From [Eubacterium] eligens ATCC 27750 (GTDB lineage Bacteria > Bacillota > Clostridia > Lachnospirales > Lachnospiraceae): a DNA stretch of 64,000 bases. Below are positions 38,242 to 46,403 of the stretch, one piece after another (the first letter of the stretch is position 1; the number at the start of each line of letters is the position of its first letter). The translations under genes and the position numbers were made by a program. Location: NCBI RefSeq assembly GCF_000146185.1, contig NC_012778.1:603501-667500 (forward strand), in the 5' to 3' direction. The notes beneath the pieces are model-generated. The model did not search any database and was not told the origin of the DNA. It saw only the letters and a program-made list of their open reading frames with translations.

Positions 38242-38778
38242 ATGAAGAAGATAATGATTGCATCAGATATACACGGTTCTGCATATTATTGCAGAAAGCT
38301 GCTTGAAAGATATGAAGCAGAGAAGCCAGACAGACTCGTTCTTTTAGGAGATATTCTCTATCACGGACCAAGAAATGACCTGCCTAAGGAATACGCACCT
38401 AAGGAAGTTATTGCAATGCTTAATCCTTTACGCAATGAGATTATATGCGTAAGAGGTAATTGTGATACAGAGGTTGACCAGATGGTGCTTGACTTTAATG
38501 TACTTGCAGAGCAGGCATATCTTAATTTCAATGACAGATCAATCGTTCTTGCACATGGACACAAGCTTGATGAGAAGAATATACCTGCATTAAAGGAAGG
38601 CGATATTCTACTTTGCGGACATACACATGTACCTAAGTGTGAGAAGAGAGATAATTACATATACATGAATCCTGGTTCAGTTTCAATTCCTAAAGAAAAC
38701 TCAGAACACAGTTATATGATACTGGAGGATAAGTTCTACTGGAAGAACCTCGATGGGGAAGAGTACATGGAATATTAA
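38242..38778 (+). CDS. yfcE: YfcE-type phosphodiesterase
   Basis: A 178-residue calcineurin-like metallophosphoesterase: MIASDIHGSAYYC, LVLLGDILYHGPRN, VRGNCDTEVDQM, VLAHGHKL and LLCGHTHVPK are the metal-binding blocks, and YMNPGSVSIPK closes the site. This matches YfcE of E. coli, active on phosphodiesters in vitro. Start at 38242 after AAGGAAAGGA. Confidence 0.9.
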   Translation: MKKIMIASDIHGSAYYCRKLLERYEAEKPDRLVLLGDILYHGPRNDLPKEYAPKEVIAMLNPLRNEIICVRGNCDTEVDQMVLDFNVLAEQAYLNFNDRSIVLAHGHKLDEKNIPALKEGDILLCGHTHVPKCEKRDNYIYMNPGSVSIPKENSEHSYMILEDKFYWKNLDGEEYMEY

Positions 38779-38884
38779 TATATCATATTTATTTTATACA
38801 TTTTTAATTGCTTTTATTGGGTTGTGTGTTACCATATGTATGTTGATGTGAATTACTTCAATATATAGAAAGGGAATGTTTTTT

Positions 38885-39289
38885 ATGAACCGATTTAAGC
38901 AGAGTTTTTCAAGATTTATGTATGGAAGATATGGCATGGACCAGCTTTCGAGATGTTTATCATATGTAGTTCTTGTTTTGATTATACTTACTTTCTTCTT
39001 AAGAAGTAATGTTATATATACAGTAGCACTTCTTGGTATTGTGTACATATATTTCAGAATGTTTTCAAGAAATATATCAAGAAGAAGTGCTGAAAACCAG
39101 AAGTACATGAAGATTCATTATAAATTCATGAGTAAGTTTAACAAGGTAAGAGCAAGAATTAAGGACAGCAAGACACATAGAATTTTCAAGTGTCCAAGCT
39201 GTGGGCAGAAGATAAGAGTTCCTAAGGGAAAGGGCAGAATTAGTATTAAGTGTCCTAAGTGTCGTATAGAATTTATCAAGAAAACATGA
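38885..39289 (+). CDS. Zinc-ribbon membrane protein
   Basis: A 134-residue protein: a basic N-terminus, two membrane segments (about 22-40 and 42-58) and a C-terminal zinc ribbon with CPSCGQKIRVPKGKG ... CPKC. ATG 38885 is preferred because AAAGGGA then has proper spacing; ATG 38876 abuts it. Function unknown; similar small proteins are common in Lachnospiraceae. Confidence 0.65.
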   Translation: MNRFKQSFSRFMYGRYGMDQLSRCLSYVVLVLIILTFFLRSNVIYTVALLGIVYIYFRMFSRNISRRSAENQKYMKIHYKFMSKFNKVRARIKDSKTHRIFKCPSCGQKIRVPKGKGRISIKCPKCRIEFIKKT

Positions 39290-39388
39290 TATTGAATTAA
39301 TTAACGGCTGGTGCGTATGCATCAGCTGTTTTCATGTTATTGCAGTTGTCAGCATAGATATTATGTGAGCTTAACTGGAGAATTATGT

Positions 39389-41077
39389 GTGAATCCGAGA
39401 ATTGAGAATCTATTGCAGATTAGTGCTGATACAAGTGAAGATATAAGGCAGCAGGTACCTGATATGGATGCCGGGTTTGATGACTCTGACAGAACATGGG
39501 AGATAATTGTCAAGACAGCTGGAAGTCTGGACAGGATTAGAGGCATTTATACAAATGCAGAGTTTACGCAGCTTCTGTGTGGATACTGGATTGTAAGGAC
39601 AACGATTGATAACATAGAAGCACTAGCTACAGAACCGGAGATTATATTTATTGAAAAGCCTAAGGCATTATATTTTGAATTGTATGCAGCTAAGTCAGAA
39701 GCCTGTGTTAATGTTGCAAAAGCAGAAGAAACCCAGTATGGAGGCGTGACTGGAAAAGGTGTACTAGTAGCGGTAATTGATTCGGGAATAGATATAGGTA
39801 ATAATGAATTTCTTGATGACTCAGGGAAAACAAGAATTAAGACGTTGTGGGACCAGACAACAGGCATTACATATTCTGACAAGGAAATTAACAGTATACT
39901 GGAAGATTACAGGAATGGAGCTGTAAAGACACTGCCAGCTAGGGATGTAACCGGACATGGCAATGAAGTTGCAGTTATTGCATGTGGAAGGAGCGGTGTT
40001 GCTTCAGACGCAGATATTATAATTGTAAAGCTGGGAAATTCAGGGGGAAACGCATATATAAGGACAACGCAGATTATGAAAGGCGTTGATTACTGCATAA
40101 GAAAAGCTATTGAATATAGTCAGCCGGTTGCGGTTAATATAAGTTATGGTGGAACTTATGGCAATCATGAGGGCAGTTCTATATTTGAAATGTTTATAGA
40201 TGACTGCTGTTCAACATACAGATGCAGTATATGTATAGGTGTTGGCAATGAAGGAGAAGGAAGAACACATTATTCAGGTCAGCTTGTCAGTGGAAATGTA
40301 CTGGATGAAGAGCTTGCAATTGGTGATTATGAGCCTCAGATAAGTATACAGATATGGAAAAGGGCAATGGACAATGCAAGAATTGAACTTATTGCGCCAA
40401 CAGGGGAAAGACTGGTTATAAGTGAAAGAAATGCGGGGGTTGTGCATCATAACATTAAGAATATGCGTATCGTATCAAAGGCGTATGGACCGGGACCATT
40501 CTATATGGGTGAAGAGATATATGCAGCCATAGTTGCGACAAGCGGATATATTACTTCTGGAATATGGGATATAAGATTTACCGCAGCAAATGTGTTGGAT
40601 GGATTCTTTAATATGTGGCTTCCTCCGGTTTCGACATTAAGCAGTGCAACAGGATTTTTAAGACCGTCGCCTGAGTACACATTTACAATACCGGGGACTT
40701 CGAGGCGGGCAATATGTGTTGGCGCCAATGGGCGTGCTCCAGGGAGTGCGGCAACATTTTCAGGAAGGGGAGTTAATGTAAAAAGCGGCCTTCTGCTGTA
40801 TGCAAAACCTGACATAACAGCACCGGGAGTTAATATAAGAATTCCAGGAAATAAGGAGAGAATGGTCACGGGGACATCTTTTGCAACACCAATGGTTACG
40901 GGTGCTGCTGCAATGCTGATGGAATGGGGGATTGTGAAGGGCAATGACCAATATATGTATGGTGAAAAGCTTAAAGCATACCTTATAAATGGTGCAACAC
41001 GGGTGGGAAATGTATGGCCTGATTCAGCCAGAGGCTGGGGAGAATTATGCGTTGCGGCAAGCATTCCAGCTAAATAA
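39389..41077 (+). CDS. S8 (subtilisin-like) peptidase, CspB-like family
   Basis: A 562-residue subtilase from GTG 39389 (GGAG 8 bases upstream); longer in-frame starts at 39311 and 39317 add a Cys-rich N-terminus that looks untranslated. All catalytic residues are present: Asp131 in AVIDSGID, His190 in GHGNEVA and Ser497 in GTSFATPM. The prodomain-like N-terminus and large insertion at about 310-450 fit the Clostridia CspB-like S8 family. No signal peptide is seen, so it may act in the cytosol or leave by another route. Confidence 0.82.
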   Translation: MNPRIENLLQISADTSEDIRQQVPDMDAGFDDSDRTWEIIVKTAGSLDRIRGIYTNAEFTQLLCGYWIVRTTIDNIEALATEPEIIFIEKPKALYFELYAAKSEACVNVAKAEETQYGGVTGKGVLVAVIDSGIDIGNNEFLDDSGKTRIKTLWDQTTGITYSDKEINSILEDYRNGAVKTLPARDVTGHGNEVAVIACGRSGVASDADIIIVKLGNSGGNAYIRTTQIMKGVDYCIRKAIEYSQPVAVNISYGGTYGNHEGSSIFEMFIDDCCSTYRCSICIGVGNEGEGRTHYSGQLVSGNVLDEELAIGDYEPQISIQIWKRAMDNARIELIAPTGERLVISERNAGVVHHNIKNMRIVSKAYGPGPFYMGEEIYAAIVATSGYITSGIWDIRFTAANVLDGFFNMWLPPVSTLSSATGFLRPSPEYTFTIPGTSRRAICVGANGRAPGSAATFSGRGVNVKSGLLLYAKPDITAPGVNIRIPGNKERMVTGTSFATPMVTGAAAMLMEWGIVKGNDQYMYGEKLKAYLINGATRVGNVWPDSARGWGELCVAASIPAK

Positions 41078-41168
41078 ATTCATTTAACACTTGAAAAATA
41101 TACAAACATTGTGGTAAAGTATGTTTAACATACAGTATTAATGTGTTATTAGAAAAGAGGTTATATAT

Positions 41169-41600
41169 ATGAAGATTTCAACAAAGGGAAGATATGCGCT
41201 CAGGGTCATGATTGATCTTGCAGAGCATAATACAGGAGAATATATTCCACTTATGGATATTGCCAGAAGACAGGATATTTCTGAGAAGTATCTGGAAGCG
41301 ATTGTTGCAACATTAAGCAAGAATGATTTTCTCATATCATTAAGAGGAAAGGGTGGCGGATACAAGCTTGCACGCAATCCGGAGGATTATTCAGTGCTTA
41401 GCATACTTCTTGTAACAGAGGGTTCACTTGCACCGGTAGCATGTCTTGAGAAGAAGCCTAACAGATGTCCGAAGGTGGCAGAATGTAAGACTTTACAGAT
41501 GTGGGAAAACTTTGAGAAGCTTGTTAATGATTACTTCAGCAATATTACAATAGCAGATTTGGTTAATTCTAATGTGGGAATAGACAGTTATATTATATAG
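41169..41600 (+). CDS. Rrf2 family regulator (CymR/IscR-like)
   Basis: A 143-residue winged-helix regulator: MKISTKGRYALRVMIDLAEH, ISEKYLEAIVATL and LRGKGGGYKLAR are standard Rrf2 motifs. Three cysteines (Cys92, Cys100, Cys106) occupy the region that binds Fe-S in IscR, though the spacing differs slightly. The gene sits immediately before the sulfur-assimilation operon, whose promoter carries a CCTA/TAGG palindrome, so cysteine/sulfur-responsive control of that operon is likely. Confidence 0.85.
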   Translation: MKISTKGRYALRVMIDLAEHNTGEYIPLMDIARRQDISEKYLEAIVATLSKNDFLISLRGKGGGYKLARNPEDYSVLSILLVTEGSLAPVACLEKKPNRCPKVAECKTLQMWENFEKLVNDYFSNITIADLVNSNVGIDSYII

Positions 41601-41621
41601 TAAATGTTAATGATAGTTCAT

Positions 41622-41656
41622 GACTGCCTGAGATTGTTCAGGCAGTTATATTTTTT
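41622..41656 (+). terminator. Rho-independent terminator of the Rrf2 gene
   Basis: Stem GACTGCCTGA / TCAGGCAGTT around GATTGT, followed by ATATTTTTT. Confidence 0.88.
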
Positions 41657-41657
41657 C

Positions 41658-41698
41658 TCAAATAACCTATTGACATACTAGGTAAAAGGGTTTAATAT
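41658..41698 (+). promoter_or_regulatory. Promoter and Rrf2-type operator of the sulfur operon
   Basis: TTGACA (41670-41675), 17 bases, TAATAT (41693-41698). The -35 lies inside a CCTA...TAGG palindrome (41667-41683), flanked by A-rich sequence. This resembles the CymR/Rrf2 sites known before cysteine genes of Firmicutes and would block polymerase access. Binding by the adjacent Rrf2 protein is inferred. Confidence 0.6.
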
Positions 41699-41706
41699 AT
41701 GGACAG

Positions 41707-41722
41707 TTCAATAAATATTGAA
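41707..41722 (+). promoter_or_regulatory. Palindrome in the sulfur-operon leader
   Basis: Perfect arms TTCAATA / TATTGAA around AA, immediately downstream of the predicted transcription start. It could be a second operator or a short RNA stem. Confidence 0.4.
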
Positions 41723-41758
41723 TGTTCATCGCATAACAGATGAAAGGATGAGAAATAT

Positions 41759-42994
41759 ATGAGTGGTTTTAACACATCACTGCTGCATGATGGCGTTGAC
41801 GATTATCCTAACGGAGCAACACTTGTTCCTATATATCAGTCAAGCGCATTTAAGCATGAGAGTGCAGAAGAACTGGAGAGAATATTTGATAATAAGGCGA
41901 TGGGATTCTCATATACGAGAATCAATAATCCGACGATAGAAGCATTTGAAAAAAGAATTACCAAGCTGGAAAAAGGATTTTCAAGTGTAGCGTGTTCTTC
42001 CGGAATGGCGGCAATATTTAATTCTATAGCTAATATTGTAAGACAGGGTGATGAGGTTGTTGCTTCATGTGGATTATATGGTGGAACAGTCGAACTGTTT
42101 GAAGACTTAGAAAGCTTTGGCATTACAGTGAAATATGTGGCTGATAATAAGCCAGAGTGTTTTGAAGAACTTATAACAGATAAGACAAGAGTTGTATTTG
42201 CAGAGACAATCGGTAATCCCAAGCTTGATGTAACAGATATTAAGGCAGTAGCGGATGTTGCACATGCACATGGAATTCCGCTTATAGTTGATAATACGGT
42301 ATCAACGCCATATCTTATACAGCCTATAACTCTTGGCGCAGATGTGGTAGTTAATTCATCATCAAAGTACATTAATGGAAGCAGTGATGCGATAAGCGGA
42401 ATACTTACTTTTAATGGAAAGTTCAAGTTTGATAAAGAAAAGTATCCGGGACTTAAACCATATTTGAAATTCGGTCCAATGGCATATATAATTAAACTTC
42501 GTAACGGATTATTCAGAAATACTGGTGGTTGTCTTTCACCACAGAATGCTTTTCTTAATAACCTGGGACTTGAGACATTAGGGCTTAGAATGGAGAGACA
42601 CTGTTCTAATGCGTATGGACTTGCCAGATACTTAGACACATTTGAAGGAATTACAGTTAATTATCCGGGACTTGAGAGCAGTCCGTATCATGAAGTGGCT
42701 GATAAGCAGTTTACTAAAGGCTATGGTGCGATAATAACCTTCAGGGTTGGAAGCAAGGAAAGAGCATTTAAGATAATTAATGCATTAAAGATTCCTAATA
42801 TAGTTTCTAACATAGGAGATACCAAGACACTGGTTATCCACCCTGCTTCAACGATTGCACTTCATCTAAGCGGCAAGGATAAAGAAGCTTCAGGAGTGTA
42901 TGACGATCTGATAAGAGTCAGCGTAGGAATAGAGGATATAGATGATCTTAAGGAAGATTTCAGTGCAGCCTTAGAGTCTACTGATAATGAATAG
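41759..42994 (+). CDS. O-acetylhomoserine sulfhydrylase (MetY type)
   Basis: A 411-residue PLP enzyme of the Cys/Met metabolism family: SGFNTSLLHDGVDDYP, GFSYTRINNPTIEAFEKRI, SVACSSGMAAIFN, IPLIVDNTVSTPYLIQP and the PLP lysine in VVNSSSKYINGSSDAISG. It replaces the acetyl of O-acetylhomoserine by sulfur to give homocysteine. In this operon the sulfur donor may be the thiocarboxylated carrier protein encoded downstream, as known for MetY in Wolinella. AAAGGATGAG precedes the start. Confidence 0.88.
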   Translation: MSGFNTSLLHDGVDDYPNGATLVPIYQSSAFKHESAEELERIFDNKAMGFSYTRINNPTIEAFEKRITKLEKGFSSVACSSGMAAIFNSIANIVRQGDEVVASCGLYGGTVELFEDLESFGITVKYVADNKPECFEELITDKTRVVFAETIGNPKLDVTDIKAVADVAHAHGIPLIVDNTVSTPYLIQPITLGADVVVNSSSKYINGSSDAISGILTFNGKFKFDKEKYPGLKPYLKFGPMAYIIKLRNGLFRNTGGCLSPQNAFLNNLGLETLGLRMERHCSNAYGLARYLDTFEGITVNYPGLESSPYHEVADKQFTKGYGAIITFRVGSKERAFKIINALKIPNIVSNIGDTKTLVIHPASTIALHLSGKDKEASGVYDDLIRVSVGIEDIDDLKEDFSAALESTDNE

Positions 42995-43019
42995 TGCATG
43001 GCACGGAAATGAGGATATT

Positions 43020-43886
43020 ATGGCAGAGAAAGTTGATTATGGAACACTTAAGAAGGGCGGATTCATGAGACAGAAGCAGAAGAATAACTTCTCACTTCGT
43101 CTTGCAGTTGTAGGAGGATATCTTACAGCCGAGAATCTTACCAAGATTGCTGAAGTTGCAGAAAAATATGGAGACGGACATGTCCATCTTACATCAAGAC
43201 AGGGCGTTGAGATTCCATTTATTAAACTTAAAGATATAGATGCTGTTAAGGAAGAACTTGCAGAGGGCGGCTGCAGACCAGGTGTGTGTGGTCCGAGAGT
43301 GCGTACAGTCACAGCCTGTCAGGGCAATACAATATGTCCTAGCGGTAACATAGATTCATATGACATTGCAGTTAAGTTAGACGAAAGATACTTCGGAAGA
43401 GAACTTCCACATAAGTTCAAATTCGGTGTTACAGGATGTCAGAACAACTGTCTTAAGGCAGAGGAGAATGATGTTGGTATCAAGGGTGCTGCTGATGTTA
43501 AGTGGATTGAAGACAAATGTATTGGCTGTGGTGTATGTGAGAAGGCCTGTCGTACAGGTGCAATCACAATGCAGGATGGCAAGGTTGCAGTTGATTATGA
43601 CAAATGTAATTACTGCGGCAGATGTGCTAAATCTTGTCCAACAGATGCGTGGGACGCACCTTCTGCATATATCATTTCATTTGCAGGTACATTTGGTAAT
43701 TCTATAAGCAAGGGTGAATCACCACTTCCGCTTATCAGAAATGAAGAACAGTTATTCCGTGTCTGTGATGCAGCAATCCAGTTCTTTGCAGACAACGCAA
43801 AGCCAAGTGAAAGATTTAAGTTCACACTCGACAGAGTTGGAAGAGAAGAATTCTATAAGAAGATTAAGGAGGCATACAATGGCTGA
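43020..43886 (+). CDS. Siroheme sulfite/nitrite reductase with ferredoxin domain
   Basis: A 288-residue assimilatory-type reductase. Siroheme-4Fe4S ligands are visible as C-x5-C (Cys100, Cys106) and C-x3-C (Cys140, Cys144). A dicluster ferredoxin insertion follows (CIGCGVCEKAC and CNYCGRCAKSCP). This is the compact AsrC-like form. It should reduce sulfite to sulfide for the downstream thiocarboxylate chemistry. Start at 43020 after GAGGA; the upstream in-frame ATG 42987 overlaps the previous gene. Confidence 0.88.
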   Translation: MAEKVDYGTLKKGGFMRQKQKNNFSLRLAVVGGYLTAENLTKIAEVAEKYGDGHVHLTSRQGVEIPFIKLKDIDAVKEELAEGGCRPGVCGPRVRTVTACQGNTICPSGNIDSYDIAVKLDERYFGRELPHKFKFGVTGCQNNCLKAEENDVGIKGAADVKWIEDKCIGCGVCEKACRTGAITMQDGKVAVDYDKCNYCGRCAKSCPTDAWDAPSAYIISFAGTFGNSISKGESPLPLIRNEEQLFRVCDAAIQFFADNAKPSERFKFTLDRVGREEFYKKIKEAYNG

Positions 43887-44130
43887 TTTTGAGATTGATG
43901 ATACAGTAGATATTACAGATGTGGTCTGCCCAACAACATTTGTTAAGGCAAAGGTAGCAATTGAGGAGTTAGATGACGGACAGATTCTTGCAGTCAGAAT
44001 GAATGACGGTGAGCCTGTTCAGAATGTTCCAAGAAGTATTAAGGAAGAGGGACATCAGATATTAAAGCTTACAGCTAATGAGGATGGTACATATACTCTT
44101 ATCGTTAGAAAGGTAGAAGACGAGGATTAA
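43879..44130 (+). CDS. TusA-like sulfur transfer protein
   Basis: An 83-residue protein with the TusA motif: DITDVVCPTTFVKAKVAIEEL, including the conserved Cys17-Pro. GGAGG before ATG 43879; it overlaps the reductase stop by 8 bases. TusA proteins carry persulfide sulfur. The sequence following the Cys-Pro helix (GQILAVRMNDGEPVQNVPRS) fits the family. Probably relays sulfur within this operon. Confidence 0.88.
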   Translation: MADFEIDDTVDITDVVCPTTFVKAKVAIEELDDGQILAVRMNDGEPVQNVPRSIKEEGHQILKLTANEDGTYTLIVRKVEDED

Positions 44131-44144
44131 GGAAAGGAGGGCTT

Positions 44145-44462
44145 ATGGCAGCCAGAGCTAATGCAGAGAATTTCGAAGAACTGGTTCTTAAGTCAGAACT
44201 TCCGGTTCTTGTGGATTTCTATTCAGATTCATGCATCCCATGCAAGATGATGGCAGGGGTTGTAGGAGACATTGAAGATGATTACGAGGGAAAGCTTAAT
44301 GTTTACAAGGTAAATGTAAACTTTGATGAATCGCTTGCTTCTAAATATGAAGTATTGGCAGCACCTACATTTGTTGCATTCAACAAAGGTGCTGAGACAG
44401 GCAGAATTGCAGGAAAGACAACTAAGGATGCACTGCTTGGATTATTTGAAGGATTAGTATAA
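44145..44462 (+). CDS. Thioredoxin-fold protein with CIPC site
   Basis: A 105-residue thioredoxin with the redox motif Cys30-Ile-Pro-Cys33 (DSCIPCKMM) in place of the usual CGPC, and the cis-proline segment YEVLAAPTFVAF. AAAGGAGG precedes ATG. Its place between TusA and the sulfur carrier suggests it reduces persulfides or the reductase partner in this pathway. Confidence 0.88.
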   Translation: MAARANAENFEELVLKSELPVLVDFYSDSCIPCKMMAGVVGDIEDDYEGKLNVYKVNVNFDESLASKYEVLAAPTFVAFNKGAETGRIAGKTTKDALLGLFEGLV

Positions 44463-44505
44463 TAAACGGCGCAAGAAATGAGATTTAATTAAAGGGAGGA
44501 ATGTT

Positions 44506-44715
44506 ATGAAGATTACAGTTGCAGGAAACAAGAAGGAATATGAAGATGGAATTACAGTAGCAGAGCTTATCGTTAAGGAGAATGTTGAGAATCCGGAATA
44601 TGTAACAGTTACTGTTAATGATGATTTTGTTGAGAGAGATGATTTTGAGACAACAAAGTTAAATGAAGGCGATGCAGTTGAGTTCTTATATTTCATGGGA
44701 GGAGGAGCATACTAA
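44506..44715 (+). CDS. ThiS/HcyS-like sulfur carrier ending GGGAY
   Basis: A 69-residue beta-grasp protein (MKITVAGNKKEYEDGITVAE ... GDAVEFLYFMGGGAY). ThiS and MoaD proteins end in Gly-Gly, which becomes the thiocarboxylate; here Ala68-Tyr69 follow Gly65-Gly67, so the tail must be trimmed before activation. The HcyS of Wolinella is known to end in one extra residue removed by the JAMM protease HcyD. Neighbours supply the E1-like enzyme, the JAMM protease and MetY. Stop and next start overlap by one base. Confidence 0.85.
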   Translation: MKITVAGNKKEYEDGITVAELIVKENVENPEYVTVTVNDDFVERDDFETTKLNEGDAVEFLYFMGGGAY

Positions 44716-45521
44716 TGGCGTTTACTAATGAACAGCTTGAAAGGTATTCACGCCACATTATTTTAAAGGAAGTTGGAGCTAAAGGCCAGAAGAAGCTTCT
44801 TAATGCGAGCGTGCTTATAATCGGTGCAGGCGGACTTGGTGCTCCTGCAGCTATGTATCTGGCAGCAGCCGGAGTTGGAACAATCGGTATTGTTGATGCT
44901 GATGAGGTTGATTTATCTAATCTTCAGAGACAGATTATCCATTCAACAGCAGATATCGGTAAGGCTAAGGTTAAATCTGCTAAAGAAACAATGGAAGCAA
45001 TCAATCCTGATGTAACAGTTAAGACTTACAGAGAATTCGTTACATCTGAGAATGTTATGGAGCTTATCAAGGATTATGATTTCATCATTGATGGAACAGA
45101 TAATTTCCCTGCAAAATTCCTTATTAACGATGCGTGTGTTATGGCTGGAAAGCCTTTCTCTCATGCCGGAATTATAAGATTCAAGGGTCAGCTTATGACT
45201 TATGTACCAGGAGAAGGACCATGCTACAGATGTGTATTCAAGAACCCACCACCAAAGGACGCAGTTCCTACATGTAAGCAGGCAGGCGTTATCGGAGCAA
45301 TGGGTGGTGTTATCGGAAGCCTTCAGGCAATGGAAGCTATCAAGTACATCATTGGCAAGGGAGACCTTCTTACAGGAAGACTTCTTACATATGATGCTTT
45401 AAAGATGGAATTCCATACAATTAAGCTTCCAAAGGACCATCATTGTGCTATATGCGGAGATAATCCTACAATTCATGAGCTTATTGATTATGAACAGGCT
45501 GAATGTGATATGCATATGTAG
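44715..45521 (+). CDS. MoeB/ThiF/HcyF-type adenylyltransferase
   Basis: A 268-residue E1-like enzyme: ERYSRHIILKEVGAKGQKKL, the nucleotide loop VLIIGAGGLGAPAAMYLA, LSNLQRQIIHS, DGTDNFPAKFLINDAC and the candidate catalytic Cys187 in VPTCKQAGVIG. Four zinc cysteines are present (Cys170, Cys173, Cys244, Cys247). It should adenylate the Gly-Gly end of the carrier encoded immediately upstream and allow sulfur transfer to it. Overlaps the carrier gene by one base, which argues for a dedicated pair. Confidence 0.88.
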   Translation: MAFTNEQLERYSRHIILKEVGAKGQKKLLNASVLIIGAGGLGAPAAMYLAAAGVGTIGIVDADEVDLSNLQRQIIHSTADIGKAKVKSAKETMEAINPDVTVKTYREFVTSENVMELIKDYDFIIDGTDNFPAKFLINDACVMAGKPFSHAGIIRFKGQLMTYVPGEGPCYRCVFKNPPPKDAVPTCKQAGVIGAMGGVIGSLQAMEAIKYIIGKGDLLTGRLLTYDALKMEFHTIKLPKDHHCAICGDNPTIHELIDYEQAECDMHM

Positions 45522-45535
45522 GAGAAAGATATATC

Positions 45536-45686
45536 AAGGCAGAATAATGGGATAATCATGTGCAGGCACGCTTTCGCTACTTGTCGTTCACAGCGGTACT
45601 AAGCTCGCCAACGCCGAAGGCGTTGGCTTGCTAAGTGCCGGTGACTCCAAAGTGCGCTGCACATGGTTATCTCATTATTCTGCTTA
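45536..45686. other. Long imperfect inverted repeat with GC-rich inner hairpin
   Basis: The outer arms (about 45536-45565 and 45658-45686) pair over nearly 29 bases with one bulge and two G-T pairs. The interior contains a CCAACGCC-GAA-GGCGTTGG hairpin and further pairing. The segment is clearly richer in G+C than its surroundings. A second small stem CCAGCGT/ACGCTGG lies at 45702-45728. It separates the E1-like gene from the JAMM gene. It could be a MITE/REP-type insertion or a structured leader RNA. Confidence 0.7.
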
Positions 45687-45767
45687 TATATGTTTTCTCT
45701 GCCAGCGTGTGCGCGGGGCTTACGCTGGATAAGTATGAAAGTGATAATTTTGTTTTGGAGGACAGGT

Positions 45768-46184
45768 ATGGTTATACGAATTAAAAAGCTGGATTATGAT
45801 TCAATTGTACGTTATTGCTTAGATGGGCTTCCTAATGAATCTTGTGGGCTTATTGCGGGATTTGTTGATGGGGATGTTAAGTCTGTTGAGAAGGTGTATT
45901 TTCTTACTAATCTTGACCATAATAATGTACATTTTACTATGGATCCTAAAGAACAGTTCGCAGCAGTCAAGGATGCAAGAAGTCTTGGATTAACCATGCT
46001 TGGAAACTTTCATTCACACCCGGAAACTCCTTCAAGACCTTCCGAGGAGGATAAGAGACTAGCATATGATTCGACTGCTGTATATATGATTATGTCACTT
46101 ATGGATAATGATAATCCGGTGTTTAAAGCATTTGGTGTCGATAAGGATAAGAATGTTACGGAGCATGTGCTGGAGATTGTGTAA
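45768..46184 (+). CDS. JAMM/Mov34 metalloprotease (HcyD/Mec+-like)
   Basis: A 138-residue JAB/JAMM protease with complete metal site: Glu24 (NESCGLIAG), His82-x-His84 (NFHSHPETPS), Ser92 and Asp95 (PSEED). Bacterial members next to sulfur-carrier genes trim carrier tails or release amino acids from them (Mec+, HcyD). Here the likely target is the Ala-Tyr tail after the Gly-Gly of the carrier at 44506. Start at ATG 45768 behind GGAGGACAGGT; an open frame further upstream runs through the hairpin and is not credible. Confidence 0.87.
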   Translation: MVIRIKKLDYDSIVRYCLDGLPNESCGLIAGFVDGDVKSVEKVYFLTNLDHNNVHFTMDPKEQFAAVKDARSLGLTMLGNFHSHPETPSRPSEEDKRLAYDSTAVYMIMSLMDNDNPVFKAFGVDKDKNVTEHVLEIV

Positions 46185-46208
46185 TATTTGTAATATTTAT
46201 AAAAAGTA

Positions 46209-46237
46209 TTGACAAAATAATATTTAATTCATATTAT
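46209..46237 (+). promoter_or_regulatory. Promoter of the type III antitoxin RNA
   Basis: TTGACA (46209-46214), 17 bases, TATTAT (46232-46237): near consensus. The predicted start falls just before the first 46-nt repeat. Confidence 0.75.
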
Positions 46238-46245
46238 TAATAAGT

Positions 46246-46337
46246 AAATAATGTTCGCCTACCACTGGCGGCTGATAAATGAATGGTTCGAAAATAATGC
46301 TCGCTCACCATTGGCGACTGATAAATGATTGGCTTGA
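46246..46337 (+). ncRNA. Candidate type III antitoxin RNA (CptI-like), two 46-nt repeats
   Basis: Two head-to-tail 46-base units (46246-46291 and 46292-46337) that differ at about eight positions. Each contains a short stem kept by both units: CGCC/GGCG in the first, CGCT/GGCG (wobble) in the second. A strong promoter precedes and a Rho-independent terminator follows, then a short gene with a ToxN-like N-terminus. This order (promoter, tandem RNA repeats, terminator, toxin) is diagnostic of type III toxin-antitoxin loci. Two repeats of about 45 nt match the CptI family reported from gut Firmicutes. Confidence 0.65.
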
Positions 46338-46343
46338 AAATTA

Positions 46344-46380
46344 CCTCTTCACTTAGTTTAAGTGAAGGGGTTTTGTTTTT
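46344..46380 (+). terminator. Terminator between antitoxin repeats and toxin
   Basis: Stem CCTCTTCACTT / AAGTGAAGGGG (one T-G pair) around AGTTT, followed by TTTTGTTTTT. In type III systems such a terminator sets the ratio of antitoxin RNA to toxin mRNA. Confidence 0.88.
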
Positions 46381-46403
46381 TATTAGGGGATTATGGAGGA
46401 CAA

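Noticed and set aside
41836..42639. 267-codon minus-strand ORF
   Set aside because: Lies entirely antisense to the well-supported MetY gene; shadow frame.
45663..45767. N-terminal extension of the JAMM protease gene
   Set aside because: The open frame continues upstream but runs through the GC-rich hairpins; the ATG at 45768 has a strong GGAGGACAGGT site and fits the domain start.
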